Positions 17,510-26,641 of a DNA stretch of 64,000 bases are shown piece by piece. Location: contig NZ_CM001368.1 in NCBI RefSeq assembly GCF_000177215.2, positions 1,674,001 through 1,738,000 on the forward strand. Direction: 5' to 3'. The position numbers were made by a program, and so were the translations under genes. Positions within the stretch are counted from its first letter, which is position 1. Each line of letters begins with the position of its first letter. The stretch is from Solidesulfovibrio carbinoliphilus subsp. oakridgensis (GTDB lineage: Bacteria; Desulfobacterota; Desulfovibrionia; Desulfovibrionales; Desulfovibrionaceae). The notes below the pieces were generated by a model. That model was not told the DNA's origin, made no database searches, and saw nothing but the letters and a program-made list of their open reading frames with translations.

Positions 17510-18988
17510 ATGAAACGTTTCGCCAAATTGGCTCTCTTGGCCACCCTGGTGCTGGGTCTGGCCGGGATCGCCCAGGCTGCCACCGAAGTGAAAATGGTCG
17601 GTGACGCCTTCGTGTACGGCTCGTTTAACGCCAACCAGAACTTCACCGGCTGGAGCACGGGTTCCTGGGACAACAATTCCGGCGCCTACACCGGCGCCGG
17701 CACCCAGACCGAAGACCGCTTCCAGATCTGGGAACGGTTCCGCCTGCGTTCCGACTTCGTGGCCAACGAGGCCGTGAAGTTCCGTCTGGGCATCAAGGTG
17801 GAAGACACCTGGGGCCATGGCACCTTCACCGCCGCCAACCCGGCCGTGCAGATCGCCGTCTACCAGGCCTTCCTGCAGTTCAAGCTGCCGAACTGCGACA
17901 TCGAAGTGACGGCCGGTCTGCAGGACCTGTCCCTGCCGGCCACCGCGTTTTTCACCGACTCCGTGGTCTTCGGCGGCGACCGCGCCGCCGCCCTGGTCGT
18001 GACCTCGCCGCTGATCGACAACACCCTGTCCGTCACGGCCGGTTTCGCCCGCATGCTGGATGCCAACCGGACCTACGACACCACCACCACCCAGGTGTCC
18101 GACGAGTTCGACGTCTACTTCCTGGCCCTGCCCATCACGCTCGAAGGCTTCAAGGCCACGCCCTGGGGCGCCATCGGCGTTGCCGGCAGCAGTGCCAACT
18201 ACTTCACCGCCGGTTCCTACGGCCCCAACTCCACCTTCGCCGACAGCCTGCTGTCCGCCGGCACCTTCCTGACCCCCACGGGCTTCCGCAATTCGCAGAA
18301 CGCCTACTGGTGGGCCGGCAGCACCTTCGAGGTGACCGCCCTTGATCCCGTCAAGTTCTACGCCGACGTGATCTACGGATCGGGCAACGCCGCCGACCGC
18401 AAGAAGGACAAGCGCCAGGGCTGGTTCATCGACCTCGGCGCCGAGTACACCGGCTGGGAAGTCCTGACTCCGCAGGCCTTTGCCTGGTGGTCCACGGGCG
18501 AAGACAGCTCCGCCCGCAACGGTTCCGAGCGCATGCCCTCCGTCCTGTCCAACTGGGGCCCGGGCAACAGCTTCCTGTTCGACTGCTCCCAGGATCTCCT
18601 GAAGCAGGGCAACATGGGCGTGAACCCCATCGGTTCCATGGGTATCGGCGCTTCGCTCAACAACATCTCGTTTATCGAGAAGCTGACCAGCCGCCTGACC
18701 TTCGTCTACGTCCAGGGCAACAACTCGCCCAAGGCCATCCGCTTCCTGAACACCTACATGGGCAGCAACCCCTACTTCACCATGGGGCGTGACCTGACCA
18801 CCAACGAACACGTGCTGGGCGTCAACCTGGACAGCACCTACCAGATCTACGAGAATCTGGCCGCCGTCGTCGAGACCGGCTGGGCCCACGGCGAGTTCCA
18901 GAGCAGCGTCTGGGGCCACCGCCTGGCTTCGGCGGCTCGCAGCGCCGACGCCTGGAAGGTCGCTTTCGGCCTGACCTACAAGTTCTAG
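17510..18988 (+). CDS. Outer-membrane homotrimeric porin, copy 1
   Basis: 492 residues. A cleavable signal peptide ends in AGIAQA/ATEVKM near residue 24. The mature chain is rich in alternating aromatic/polar strands and ends in GLTYKF, with the C-terminal Phe required for outer-membrane insertion. It matches the Desulfovibrio 'homotrimeric porin' family, which lets small ions and solutes across the outer membrane. An AAGGAGGAAGG ribosome site precedes the ATG, and codon use is strongly biased, suggesting high expression. It is nearly a duplicate of the next gene, with long identical DNA stretches such as 17753-17816. Confidence 0.9.
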   Translation: MKRFAKLALLATLVLGLAGIAQAATEVKMVGDAFVYGSFNANQNFTGWSTGSWDNNSGAYTGAGTQTEDRFQIWERFRLRSDFVANEAVKFRLGIKVEDTWGHGTFTAANPAVQIAVYQAFLQFKLPNCDIEVTAGLQDLSLPATAFFTDSVVFGGDRAAALVVTSPLIDNTLSVTAGFARMLDANRTYDTTTTQVSDEFDVYFLALPITLEGFKATPWGAIGVAGSSANYFTAGSYGPNSTFADSLLSAGTFLTPTGFRNSQNAYWWAGSTFEVTALDPVKFYADVIYGSGNAADRKKDKRQGWFIDLGAEYTGWEVLTPQAFAWWSTGEDSSARNGSERMPSVLSNWGPGNSFLFDCSQDLLKQGNMGVNPIGSMGIGASLNNISFIEKLTSRLTFVYVQGNNSPKAIRFLNTYMGSNPYFTMGRDLTTNEHVLGVNLDSTYQIYENLAAVVETGWAHGEFQSSVWGHRLASAARSADAWKVAFGLTYKF

Positions 18989-19011
18989 ATTCCTGCACGG
19001 CTTCCGATGGC

Positions 19012-19042
19012 AAAGGCCGGGGCTCGCCGCCCCGGCCTTTTT
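19012..19042 (+). terminator. Intrinsic terminator of porin copy 1
   Basis: Arms AAAGGCCGGGGC (19012-19023) and GCCCCGGCCTTT (19029-19040) have a 5-base loop and end in a T-run. It lies 24 bases after the stop. Confidence 0.92.
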
Positions 19043-19059
19043 CTTTGTGCCCGCGGCTT

Positions 19060-19246
19060 GAACATTACTTTTTTGTAATAGGTAAAAATTTTTTTACCAC
19101 TGTATAAAAAAGAACCGCTTTTGCCTTGCAATGGTCACAATCCCGAGGTAGAGAGGAAACCGTGAAGGTTGGAGGATTCGCCCTCTTCCAGCCCCGCAAG
19201 CGCCTACGGTTTCCGGTTTGCAACCGCATTTTTGGAGGAAGGAATT
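19060..19246 (+). promoter_or_regulatory. AT-rich promoter region of porin copy 2
   Basis: Two small inverted repeats stand side by side: ATTAC (19064-19068) / GTAAT (19075-19079), and the near-palindrome GGTAAAAATTTTTTTACC (19081-19098). TATAAA at 19103-19108 is a candidate -10 box, with no good -35. The layout differs from the promoter region of copy 1, so the two porins are probably controlled differently. Confidence 0.45.
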
Positions 19247-20728
19247 ATGAAACGCATTCTCACCATCGCCCTTGTCGCGGTGTTCGCCCTGGGCGCCTTC
19301 GCCAGCGCCCAGGCGGCCACCGAGGTGAAGATGGTCGGCGACGCCCGCATCTACGGCGTCTTCTTCGCCGAGCACAACTTCACCGGTTGGAACAACGCCT
19401 CCTGGACGTCCAACACCCCGACGTACAACCGCGCCGGCACCAAGACCGAAGACCGCTTCGAGATCTGGGAACGGTTTCGCCTGCGCTCCGACTTCGTGGC
19501 CAACGAGGCCGTGAAGTTCCGTCTGGGCATCAAGGTGGAAGACACCTGGGGCCACGGCACGCTGACCGCCGCCAACCCGGAAGTCGCCATCGCCGTCTAC
19601 CAGGCCTTCCTGCAGTTCAAGTGGCCCGGTTGTGACATCGAAGTGACCGCCGGTCTCCAGGACATCGACCTGCCCATCAGCAAGATGTTCTACGGCAACC
19701 CGGTCTTCGGTGGCGACCGCATCGCCTCCCTGGTCATCAACGCCCCGCTGATCGACAACACCCTGGGCCTGCTGGCTGGTTTCGGCCGTCTGGTTGACGC
19801 CAACCGGACCTTCGACACCACCACCACCCAGGTGGCCGACGAGTTCGACGTGTACTTCCTGGCCCTGCCCATCACCCTGGACGGCTTCAAGGCCACCCCC
19901 TGGGGCATGATCGGCGTTGCCGGCAAGAACGCCACGTACTTCACCACCAGCGGTTCTACCTTCAGCTCGCAGAACTTCGCTGAAAACCTGGTCTCCGCCG
20001 GCACCTTCGCCACCCCGGCCCTGTGGAAGAACTCGCAGAACGCCTACTGGTGGGCTGGTACTTCCCTGGAGCTGACCGTTCTGGATCCGATCAAGTTCTA
20101 CGGCGACGTGATCTACGGCGCCGGCGCCCAGGCCGATCGCAAGAAGAGCCAGCGCGGCGGTTGGTTCATCGACCTCGGCGTGGAGTACACCGGTTGGGAC
20201 GTCCTGACCCCCAAGGTCTTCGGCTGGTGGTCCACCGGTGAAGACGGCTCCACCCGCAACGGTTCCGAGCGTATGCCGCAGGTCCGCCCCAACTGGGGTC
20301 CGGGCAACAGCTTCCTGTTCGACGATTCGCAGGAACTGGCCAAGAACTCCAACATGGGCATGAACCCGGTCGGCGCCTGGGGCCTCGGCGCTTCTCTGGA
20401 CAACATCTCCTTCATCGAGAAGCTGACCCACCGCCTGACCTACACCTACCTCCGTGGCAACAACTCGGCCCGGGCTATCCGCGACATCAACGCGCTGATG
20501 GGCAGCAACCCCTACTTCGTGATGGGTCGCGACCTGACCGTGAACGAGTACGCCATGGGCGTGAACTTCGACAGCAAGTACATGATCTATGAGAACCTGG
20601 CCGCCGTCCTCGAGACCGGCTGGGCCCACGGCGAGTTCCAGACCAGCGTCTGGGGACACCGCCTGGCTGAGAAGGCCCGTAGCGGCGACTCGTGGAAGGT
20701 CGCTTTCGGCCTGACCTACAAGTTCTAA
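19247..20728 (+). CDS. Outer-membrane homotrimeric porin, copy 2
   Basis: 493 residues, same family as the upstream porin. The signal peptide is MKRILTIALVAVFALGAF followed by ASAQA, and the chain ends GLTYKF. The middle (roughly residues 145-175 and 225-255) differs most from copy 1, as expected for surface loops that set pore selectivity. The ends are almost identical. GGAGGAAGG precedes ATG 19247; the frame extends to 19169, but that part lacks a signal peptide. The tandem arrangement with copy 1 and a dead copy indicates duplication. Confidence 0.9.
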   Translation: MKRILTIALVAVFALGAFASAQAATEVKMVGDARIYGVFFAEHNFTGWNNASWTSNTPTYNRAGTKTEDRFEIWERFRLRSDFVANEAVKFRLGIKVEDTWGHGTLTAANPEVAIAVYQAFLQFKWPGCDIEVTAGLQDIDLPISKMFYGNPVFGGDRIASLVINAPLIDNTLGLLAGFGRLVDANRTFDTTTTQVADEFDVYFLALPITLDGFKATPWGMIGVAGKNATYFTTSGSTFSSQNFAENLVSAGTFATPALWKNSQNAYWWAGTSLELTVLDPIKFYGDVIYGAGAQADRKKSQRGGWFIDLGVEYTGWDVLTPKVFGWWSTGEDGSTRNGSERMPQVRPNWGPGNSFLFDDSQELAKNSNMGMNPVGAWGLGASLDNISFIEKLTHRLTYTYLRGNNSARAIRDINALMGSNPYFVMGRDLTVNEYAMGVNFDSKYMIYENLAAVLETGWAHGEFQTSVWGHRLAEKARSGDSWKVAFGLTYKF

Positions 20729-20757
20729 AGCGGCTGTCCGGAAATCAAGGGCGCACC

Positions 20758-20787
20758 GGCCGGGACCTTCGGGTTCCGGCCTTTTTT
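20758..20787 (+). terminator. Intrinsic terminator of porin copy 2
   Basis: A 10-base-pair stem (20758-20767 with 20772-20781) has a TTCG tetraloop and is followed by six Ts. It lies 30 bases after the stop. Confidence 0.93.
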
Positions 20788-20952
20788 GCGCCCGCGCCAC
20801 CGGGAGAACCGGCCATGGACGTGGCCGGAATTCCGGCCCATCCCGGCCGGGCAGGGAGGGCCGGAGGAGTCCGGCAGGACGCCGGAGGTTTGGCCGTCAC
20901 ACAGGACGGGAAGGCGGGAGAGTCGGATGGTCGCAGGGGTGGTCAGGTGCGG

Positions 20953-21036
20953 CGTTCTCGAAATTCGTGCATGCGCATTTCGAGTATAAGATACTTAAAT
21001 ACTTGTTTTTCTAAAAAATAGTGGCATATTTTTCAG
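20953..21036. repeat. AT-rich two-inverted-repeat element, copy B
   Basis: Inverted repeat 1 is CTCGAAAT (20957-20964) / ATTTCGAG (20977-20984). Inverted repeat 2 is AAAAATA (21014-21020) / TATTTTT (21027-21033). Order, spacing (29 bases between repeats against 27) and flanking sequence match copy A at 7977-8055. Within repeat 2 the bases differ from copy A but pairing is kept. It lies just beyond the stop of the protease gene. The rest of the gap from 20788 shows nothing recognisable. Confidence 0.7.
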
Positions 21037-21047
21037 CGAGCGCCACA

Positions 21048-22418
21048 CTAACGGCCGGCCGGGCCGGCAGGCAGGCAGAAAAGCGGGAGGACCGTGCCGG
21101 AGGCCGCCGCGGCCAGGGCCGGAGCGTCGAGCACCCGGCCGGCCGGGGCCGTGGTCACAGGCACCTGGGCCTGGGCCAGGAAGCCTTTCACGACGGACAG
21201 GGGCACCGCGAATCCCATTTCCGCCGGCGCGTCCCCGGCCTGGGCCTGGATGGCCCGGGTGTCGCGCTTGGCCTTGACCACGCCGGCCACATGGCCGGCG
21301 GCGTCGAGCAGGGGCCCGCCGCTGTTGCCGGGCAGCACTTCGGCGGTCATCGCCTGCTCCCCCCGGGGACCGGCTCCGGCGGCCAGTTCCCGGGTCCGGC
21401 CGGTGGTGACGCGCAGGCGGTCGAAGACGGCCGATTCCCCGGGATACCCGGCCGCGGACACCACCGCACCGGCCGGCAGGTCGCCGCCTTCCCGAAAGGC
21501 CAAGGCCCGGTTCGGGACCACGGCCAGCTTCAGGAGGGCCAGATCGTTTGCCCGGTCGACCCGCAGGAGCGCGGCCGCGACCTGATGCCCGTCCACCGTG
21601 GCCATGATCCGGCCGCACCCGTCGGCCACGTGGGCGTTGGTCAAGACATGGCCGACCCGGCTGACCATGAAGCCGGAGCCGGTTCTCGGCCGGCGCGCCG
21701 CCTGCCCCGGGCCGGCCTGCAGCCGGGCCGCCTCCTTGCCGGCGATGGCCCGGGCCACCGTGGGATCGAGCTCCTTTTTGGCGGCCTCGGCCAGGGTGGC
21801 CAGACGGTTGCGGGTCAACGCCTCGATCTTGGGATTGGCCAGCCCGGACAGGGCCAGCCGGTAGGCGGCCGCCGGGTCGCGGCCCACCCCCCGGCCGTTG
21901 AGCAGCATGTCGCCAAGGACGAAGGCCGCGTCGCCGGAGCCGGCCAGAACCGCCCGCCGCAGATAGGCGGGCGCGTCCGAGGCCGGACCGCCCCGGCCCT
22001 CCAGCCGCATCATGCCGAGCAGGAAGATGCCCTTGTCATACCCTTTGGCCGCCGCCTTTTTGAGCCAGTCCCCGGCCAAGGCGTCGCTTTGGGCCACGCC
22101 ATCCCCGCGCAGGTGGAGCACCGCCAGGGCCACCATGGCCCCGGCGTTGCCGCCGTCGGCCGCCTTGCGAAACCACTTGGCCGCCTCGGCCGGGTCCCTC
22201 GGACCGCCGCGTCCGCGTTCGCGCATGATGCCAAGAAGATACGCGGCCGACGGGCTGCCTTTGGCCACCAGCGGCCGCAATTCCCGAAGGGCCGCCGCGT
22301 CGTCGCCCCGGTCATAGGCCCGCTCGGCGTCGTCCAGGTCCGCCCGGGCCAGGGACGGGCCAAGGGCCAGGGCGGTCACCAGGACCGCCCGACCCAAAGC
22401 CAGAAAGGCCGGCCTCAT
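21048..22418 (-). CDS. Secreted Sel1-repeat / trypsin-like serine protease
   Basis: 456 residues. A signal peptide ends near residue 26 (SLARA). Sel1/TPR-like repeats fill about residues 27-205 (AAYLLGIMRERGRGG, AAKWFRKAADGGNAGAM, AFVLGDMLLNGRGVG). A trypsin-like domain follows from about residue 245. Its triad is His in LTNAHVADGC, Asp in RANDLALLKL and Ser in LPGNSGGPLLD. The combination suggests a periplasmic protease whose repeats bind partners. ATG 22418 overlaps the stop of the upstream gene as ATGA, which fixes the start; the longer open frame is a shadow of that neighbour. Confidence 0.82.
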   Translation of the reverse strand: MRPAFLALGRAVLVTALALGPSLARADLDDAERAYDRGDDAAALRELRPLVAKGSPSAAYLLGIMRERGRGGPRDPAEAAKWFRKAADGGNAGAMVALAVLHLRGDGVAQSDALAGDWLKKAAAKGYDKGIFLLGMMRLEGRGGPASDAPAYLRRAVLAGSGDAAFVLGDMLLNGRGVGRDPAAAYRLALSGLANPKIEALTRNRLATLAEAAKKELDPTVARAIAGKEAARLQAGPGQAARRPRTGSGFMVSRVGHVLTNAHVADGCGRIMATVDGHQVAAALLRVDRANDLALLKLAVVPNRALAFREGGDLPAGAVVSAAGYPGESAVFDRLRVTTGRTRELAAGAGPRGEQAMTAEVLPGNSGGPLLDAAGHVAGVVKAKRDTRAIQAQAGDAPAEMGFAVPLSVVKGFLAQAQVPVTTAPAGRVLDAPALAAAASGTVLPLFCLPAGPAGR

Positions 22419-22960
22419 GGGTGCCTCTGCCCCGGAGCGGCCGGCGGGGCCGGAGCCGGCGCGGCGGGAGTTTCCGACGCCAGCCGGCACAGTCCGTACC
22501 GCTGGGACATGGCCGGCATGGTCGCGGCGCCGTGGTGCGAGGAGACCATGAGGAAACTGTCCGACGCGCCCGAATACATGGGATAGACCGTGACCACGGT
22601 CACGCCGCCCCCCGGATACCGGACGAAAACGGTCAGCCCTTCTGTCGAGAGCATGTAGACACCCGGCGTTTCCAGGGCGTCTTCCTCGAGGACGGCCCGT
22701 TTCCGGTCCGGATCGACCAGGCTGATGGAGAGTCCGGGCGTGTTGGGGTCGAGGGGGGGCTTTAGGTTGACGCGCCCCTGCGGGGTGAATCCGGCGTTTA
22801 TGCCCTGCACGTAGGCGCAGGCCAGCCGTTTGGCCGCCTGGAGTTCCTGCGCCGGATGGCCTTCCCGGGCGGGCGGGGACTTTGCGGCGGCCAGGGATGG
22901 GGCGGCGGCCAGGGCCACGGCGGCGGCCAGGCCGGCCGCCCACCAGCGCACACGGTTCAT
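22415..22960 (-). CDS. Secreted protein of unknown family
   Basis: 181 residues with a signal peptide (RWWAAGLAAAVALAAAPSLAAA). The mature part has one Cys pair candidate (LACAYVQGINAGFTP and YGLCRLASE) and beta-rich segments (GLTVFVRYPGGGVTVVTVYPMYSG). The tail is Ala/Pro-rich. I do not recognise the family. CGGAGGACGAC precedes the ATG. It is translationally coupled to the Sel1/protease gene, so it may be its substrate, inhibitor or chaperone; this is inference. Confidence 0.7.
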   Translation of the reverse strand: MNRVRWWAAGLAAAVALAAAPSLAAAKSPPAREGHPAQELQAAKRLACAYVQGINAGFTPQGRVNLKPPLDPNTPGLSISLVDPDRKRAVLEEDALETPGVYMLSTEGLTVFVRYPGGGVTVVTVYPMYSGASDSFLMVSSHHGAATMPAMSQRYGLCRLASETPAAPAPAPPAAPGQRHP

Positions 22961-23200
22961 GTCGTCCTCCGTCTCGGCTCGGGTCCCCGGCCGTTGCGAT
23001 CTTTTCCTGTGACCGGACCGGCGGCGGGGACGACCGTGCGGTCGAGGAGCCCTGCCGCCGGCTTCGGCCGCGACAACCCGGGGCCGGTCGTAAAGACTTG
23101 CCGGCTCCCCGGCCTTGACGTACTATCCTTACCCCTGCCGCCTGAACCAGGCAAGCGAACGCCTGCCGCGCCGGGGGAGCTTTTTGGAGAGCCGCGCATC

Positions 23201-23494
23201 ATGAAAAAATTCCGTGTCTATTTCGCCACCAAGGTCAACGTGACAACGAGCTGGTTTCGCCGCAAAAAAGATGTATCGGAAACCGAATACGTTGTTGTCT
23301 CAGCCCATAACGAGGCCCACGCCGTCAAGGAAGCCAAAAAGCACGTCGATCTGGACGCCCTTGGCATGCCCTTTCAGGTCACGCGCATCACGAGCGCGGC
23401 CGACGACGAGGCCGAAGGCTGCCACGGCACCCTGGCCCGACGGCTGTCCCCGGCCGAGGAACCGGCGGCCGTCCCGGACGAGCCCCAGGCCTGA
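23201..23494 (+). CDS. Small conserved hypothetical protein (97 residues)
   Basis: 97 residues starting MKKFRVYFATKVNVTTSWF, with a compact region of alternating strands and a helix (TEYVVVSAHNEAHAVKEAKKHVD) up to about residue 65, and a Pro/Glu-rich tail. The pattern suggests a small alpha/beta fold. No family is recognised. TTGGAGAG lies upstream of the ATG at rather long spacing. The EI24-domain gene follows after about 70 bases on the same strand. Confidence 0.6.
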   Translation: MKKFRVYFATKVNVTTSWFRRKKDVSETEYVVVSAHNEAHAVKEAKKHVDLDALGMPFQVTRITSAADDEAEGCHGTLARRLSPAEEPAAVPDEPQA

Positions 23495-23561
23495 TGAGCC
23501 GGCTCCCGGAACCGCCCGGGAGCCTCGGAACGCCACCATTGCGATCCATGGAGGCCAAACC

Positions 23562-24296
23562 GTGCTGACCGCCTTTCCCAAAGGCCTTTTCGCCCACGCC
23601 AAGGGCATCCGCTTCGCCCTGGCCCACAAGGGCTATCTGGCCGTGGCCGTGGTGCCCTTTGTCCTGACCCTGGCCCTTTTCGCCCTGGGCCTCGGCCTTG
23701 TGGGCCCGGGCGGCGACTGGCTGACCGGCCGCCTCTGGGTCCCGGACCCGGCCGCCACCGGCCTCGCCGGGGTCCTCGCCTGGCTGTACCTGCACGTGGT
23801 CCGCTACCTCCTCTATCTGCTGGCCGTGGTGCTCATGTATTTCCTTTTCATGGTCACGGCCAACATCGTGGCCTCGCCGCTTTACGACGGCATCGCCGGC
23901 CGCATGGTCCGCCGCCTGCGGGGCGAGGCCCAGGCGGCGGCCCGGGACCTGCCCTGGTGGCGGGTCATGGCCGAGGAAATCAAGAAAGCCGTGTTCGTGG
24001 CCGTGCTGCCGGTCCTGCTCTTTTTCGTGCCCGTCGTCGGACAGCTGCTCGCCCCGGTGGCCGCGGCCTGCCTGCTCGCCTTCGATTTCCTGGATTTCGC
24101 CTTCTGCCGGGACGAACCGCGGTTCGGCGTCCGGCTGCGGGCCCTGGCCAGGCGGCCCCTGCTCCTTCTGGGCTTCGGGCTGCCGCTCCTCATTCCGGTG
24201 GTCAACATCGTCCTTTTTCCCTTCGCCATCTTCGGCGCCACCCTGCTCTACTGCGACACCGCCGGACAGCTCCCGTCCCCCGCGCCCCGCAAATGA
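23562..24296 (+). CDS. EI24/CysZ-like membrane protein
   Basis: 244 residues with several long hydrophobic segments (about residues 25-48, 68-100, 145-185 and 205-230). The sequence fits the EI24 domain family (FPKGLFAHAKGIRFALAHKGYL at the N-terminus; ASPLYDGIAGRMVRRL in the middle). CysZ members transport sulfate; other members are uncharacterised. In a sulfate reducer a sulfate link is tempting but unproven. GTG 23562 is chosen because GGAGG stands at ideal spacing; the longer frame upstream overlaps the preceding gene. Confidence 0.72.
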   Translation: MLTAFPKGLFAHAKGIRFALAHKGYLAVAVVPFVLTLALFALGLGLVGPGGDWLTGRLWVPDPAATGLAGVLAWLYLHVVRYLLYLLAVVLMYFLFMVTANIVASPLYDGIAGRMVRRLRGEAQAAARDLPWWRVMAEEIKKAVFVAVLPVLLFFVPVVGQLLAPVAAACLLAFDFLDFAFCRDEPRFGVRLRALARRPLLLLGFGLPLLIPVVNIVLFPFAIFGATLLYCDTAGQLPSPAPRK

Positions 24297-24367
24297 CATT
24301 TTCGCAAGATCGGGCGGGCCGCCAGGCCTGATTTCACGCCCAAGACAGGATCGGCCCACCGGATGGG

Positions 24368-24400
24368 GCCAAGCGCCCCTTGCCGCAAAGGGCACTTGGC
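24368..24400 (+). promoter_or_regulatory. Hairpin in the leader of kup
   Basis: GCCAAG (24368-24373) pairs with CTTGGC (24395-24400), and an inner GCCC/GGGC pair extends the stem. It lies about 130 bases upstream of the kup start without a T-run. A role in kup control is possible, but no known riboswitch is recognised. Confidence 0.35.
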
Positions 24401-24527
24401 GCTACAGGGAGGGGGTCCGTTTCGCAACACGCGCCACCGGCCCCGGCCGATGTGGCGGAAGGATTCCCGACTTCATGCGACACACCTTTCCCGCCTCCCG
24501 CCGGCGGACTCGCCGGAGTCCGGCCGT

Positions 24528-26423
24528 ATGAGTTCCCACGCTCCCGACGCCAAAGCCCCTTCCCTGGCCCGTACCGCCGCCCTGTCCCTGGGCGCCCTCG
24601 GCGTGGTCTACGGCGACATCGGCACCAGTCCGCTCTACGCCATCAAGGAATGCTTCCACGGCATGCACGCCATTGCCGTGACCCCGGAAAACGTGCTCGG
24701 CGTCCTGTCCCTGATCTTCTGGTCCCTGACCATGGTCATCACGGTCAAGTACGTGCTTTTCATCACCGCGGCCGACAACCGGGGCGAGGGCGGCATCTTC
24801 GCCCTGATCGAGCTTCTGCCCCGGGACGCCGGCCACCGCCATTTGCGGGCCGGACTCGCCTTCCTGGCCCTTTGCGGCGCGGCCCTTCTCTACGGCGACG
24901 GGGTCATCACGCCGGCCATCTCCGTGCTGTCGGCCGTGGAGGGCTTGAACGTGGCCACCAACGCGGCCGAGCCTTTGGTCGTGCCCATCACCTGCGTCAT
25001 CCTCTTTGGGCTCTTCATGGTCCAGCGCCGGGGCACGGCCGGCATCGGCAAGGTGTTCGGGCCGATCATGATGCTCTGGTTCCTGGTGCTGGCCACCCTT
25101 GGCCTCAAGGAAATACTCAGCGCCCCACAGGTGTTGTGGGCCATCAACCCAATCCATGCCGTGGATTTTTTCGCCCGAAACCACGTGCACGGCATCGTGG
25201 TCCTTGGCGCGGTGGTCCTGTGCATCACCGGCGGCGAAGCCCTGTATGCCGATCTGGGCCATTTCGGCCGCAAGCCCATCCAGTATTCCTGGCTCCTGAT
25301 CGTCTTCCCGTGCCTTTTGCTCAACTATTTCGGCCAGGGCGCGGGCCTGCTCCTCGACCCGGCCATCGCGTCCAACCCCTTTTACAGCCTGGTGCCGGGC
25401 GCGCTCATCTATCCCATGGCCGCCCTGTCCACGGCGGCCACGGTCATCGCCTCCCAGGCCCTCATTTCGGGCGTCTTTTCCCTGACCCGCCAGGCCATCC
25501 AGCTCGGCTGCTGCCCGCGGCTGCGGATCGTGCACACCTCGAGCGCCATGGAAGGGCAGATCTACATCCCGGAAGTCAACTTCGCCCTCATGTGGGCCTG
25601 CATCGGCCTGACCCTGGCCTTCAAGGAATCGAGCCGGCTGGCCGCGGCCTACGGCATCGCGGTCACGGCCACCATGGGCATCACCTCGCTGCTCTATTTC
25701 TTCGTGGCCCGCTGGACCTGGAAGCACTCGCTCTTGCGGTCCCTGGCCCCGGTGGTGGTCTTTCTGGCCTTTGACCTGTCCTTTTTCGCGGCCAACCTGC
25801 TCAAGGTCGCGGACGGCGGCTGGTTCACGCTTTTAATCGCCGCCCTGGTGGTCATGGCCATGGCCACCTGGGAGGACGGCCGCAAGGCATTGCGCCAGAT
25901 CTACCTGTCCTCCACGGTGCCGCTACGCACCTTCCTGGCCGAGGTGGCCGTGAAAAACCCGTTGCGGGTGCCGGGCACGGCGGTCTTCATGTCGCTCTCG
26001 CCCCAGGGCACGCCGGTGACGCTTCTCCACCACTACAAGCACAACAAGATCTTCCACGAAAACGTGGTCATCCTGACCGTCACCTCGGCGGACATGCCCT
26101 ACGTGCCCGAGCCCGACCAACTCGACGTCCAGGATCTCGGCCGGGGCTTTTTCCGGATCATCGCCCGCTACGGGTTCATGGAAACGCCGAACGTGCCCGA
26201 GGTCATGAAACGGGCCCGGGCCACGGGCATCCCCATCGATCCGCCGGCCGACACCACCTATTTCCTCGGCCGCGAAAGCCTGCTCACCACGGGCAAGGCC
26301 AAGATGGCCGGGTTTCGCAAATCGCTTTTCGCCCTCATGTCCCGAAACGCCCGTCCGGCCACGGCCTACTTCGGCCTGCCCCCGGGACGGGTGGTGGAGC
26401 TTGGGGTGCAGGTCGAACTGTGA
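24528..26423 (+). CDS. kup: Low-affinity potassium uptake permease
   Basis: 631 residues, normal for Kup. The family imports K+ with H+ through a 12-helix core. The signature GALGVVYGDIGTSPLYA lies near residue 22, and FFARNHVHGIVVLGAVVLCITGGEALYADLGHFG near 215. The soluble C-terminal domain covers about residues 460-631. ATG 24528 has GGAGT upstream and begins the conserved domain after 12 residues; the longer open frame is not supported. It stands alone between the EI24 gene and tatC. Confidence 0.95.
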   Translation: MSSHAPDAKAPSLARTAALSLGALGVVYGDIGTSPLYAIKECFHGMHAIAVTPENVLGVLSLIFWSLTMVITVKYVLFITAADNRGEGGIFALIELLPRDAGHRHLRAGLAFLALCGAALLYGDGVITPAISVLSAVEGLNVATNAAEPLVVPITCVILFGLFMVQRRGTAGIGKVFGPIMMLWFLVLATLGLKEILSAPQVLWAINPIHAVDFFARNHVHGIVVLGAVVLCITGGEALYADLGHFGRKPIQYSWLLIVFPCLLLNYFGQGAGLLLDPAIASNPFYSLVPGALIYPMAALSTAATVIASQALISGVFSLTRQAIQLGCCPRLRIVHTSSAMEGQIYIPEVNFALMWACIGLTLAFKESSRLAAAYGIAVTATMGITSLLYFFVARWTWKHSLLRSLAPVVVFLAFDLSFFAANLLKVADGGWFTLLIAALVVMAMATWEDGRKALRQIYLSSTVPLRTFLAEVAVKNPLRVPGTAVFMSLSPQGTPVTLLHHYKHNKIFHENVVILTVTSADMPYVPEPDQLDVQDLGRGFFRIIARYGFMETPNVPEVMKRARATGIPIDPPADTTYFLGRESLLTTGKAKMAGFRKSLFALMSRNARPATAYFGLPPGRVVELGVQVEL

Positions 26424-26641
26424 CCGGGCCCGGCCGGGCAAAACCGTGCCGGCCCCTTGACCCGACGCCCCCGCTGCCGTAACCGCAAGGCGCGGCCGGC
26501 TCCCGGCCTGGTTTCCCCGGCCGGCGAAAGGGCCGGCGCGCCGGCGGGCGACCGCTGGCCGCGCCGGCGCCGCTGCGCCCACTCCCTTTTGCCAAGCTTT
26601 ACGGACGCGCCCCATGACCGCCGTCCGAAAACGAGGAGCGC

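Noticed and set aside
22419-22943. N-terminal extension of the Sel1/protease gene to 631 residues
   Set aside because: The added part is another-frame shadow of the upstream secreted-protein gene, while the start at 22418 has a signal peptide and an ATGA overlap.
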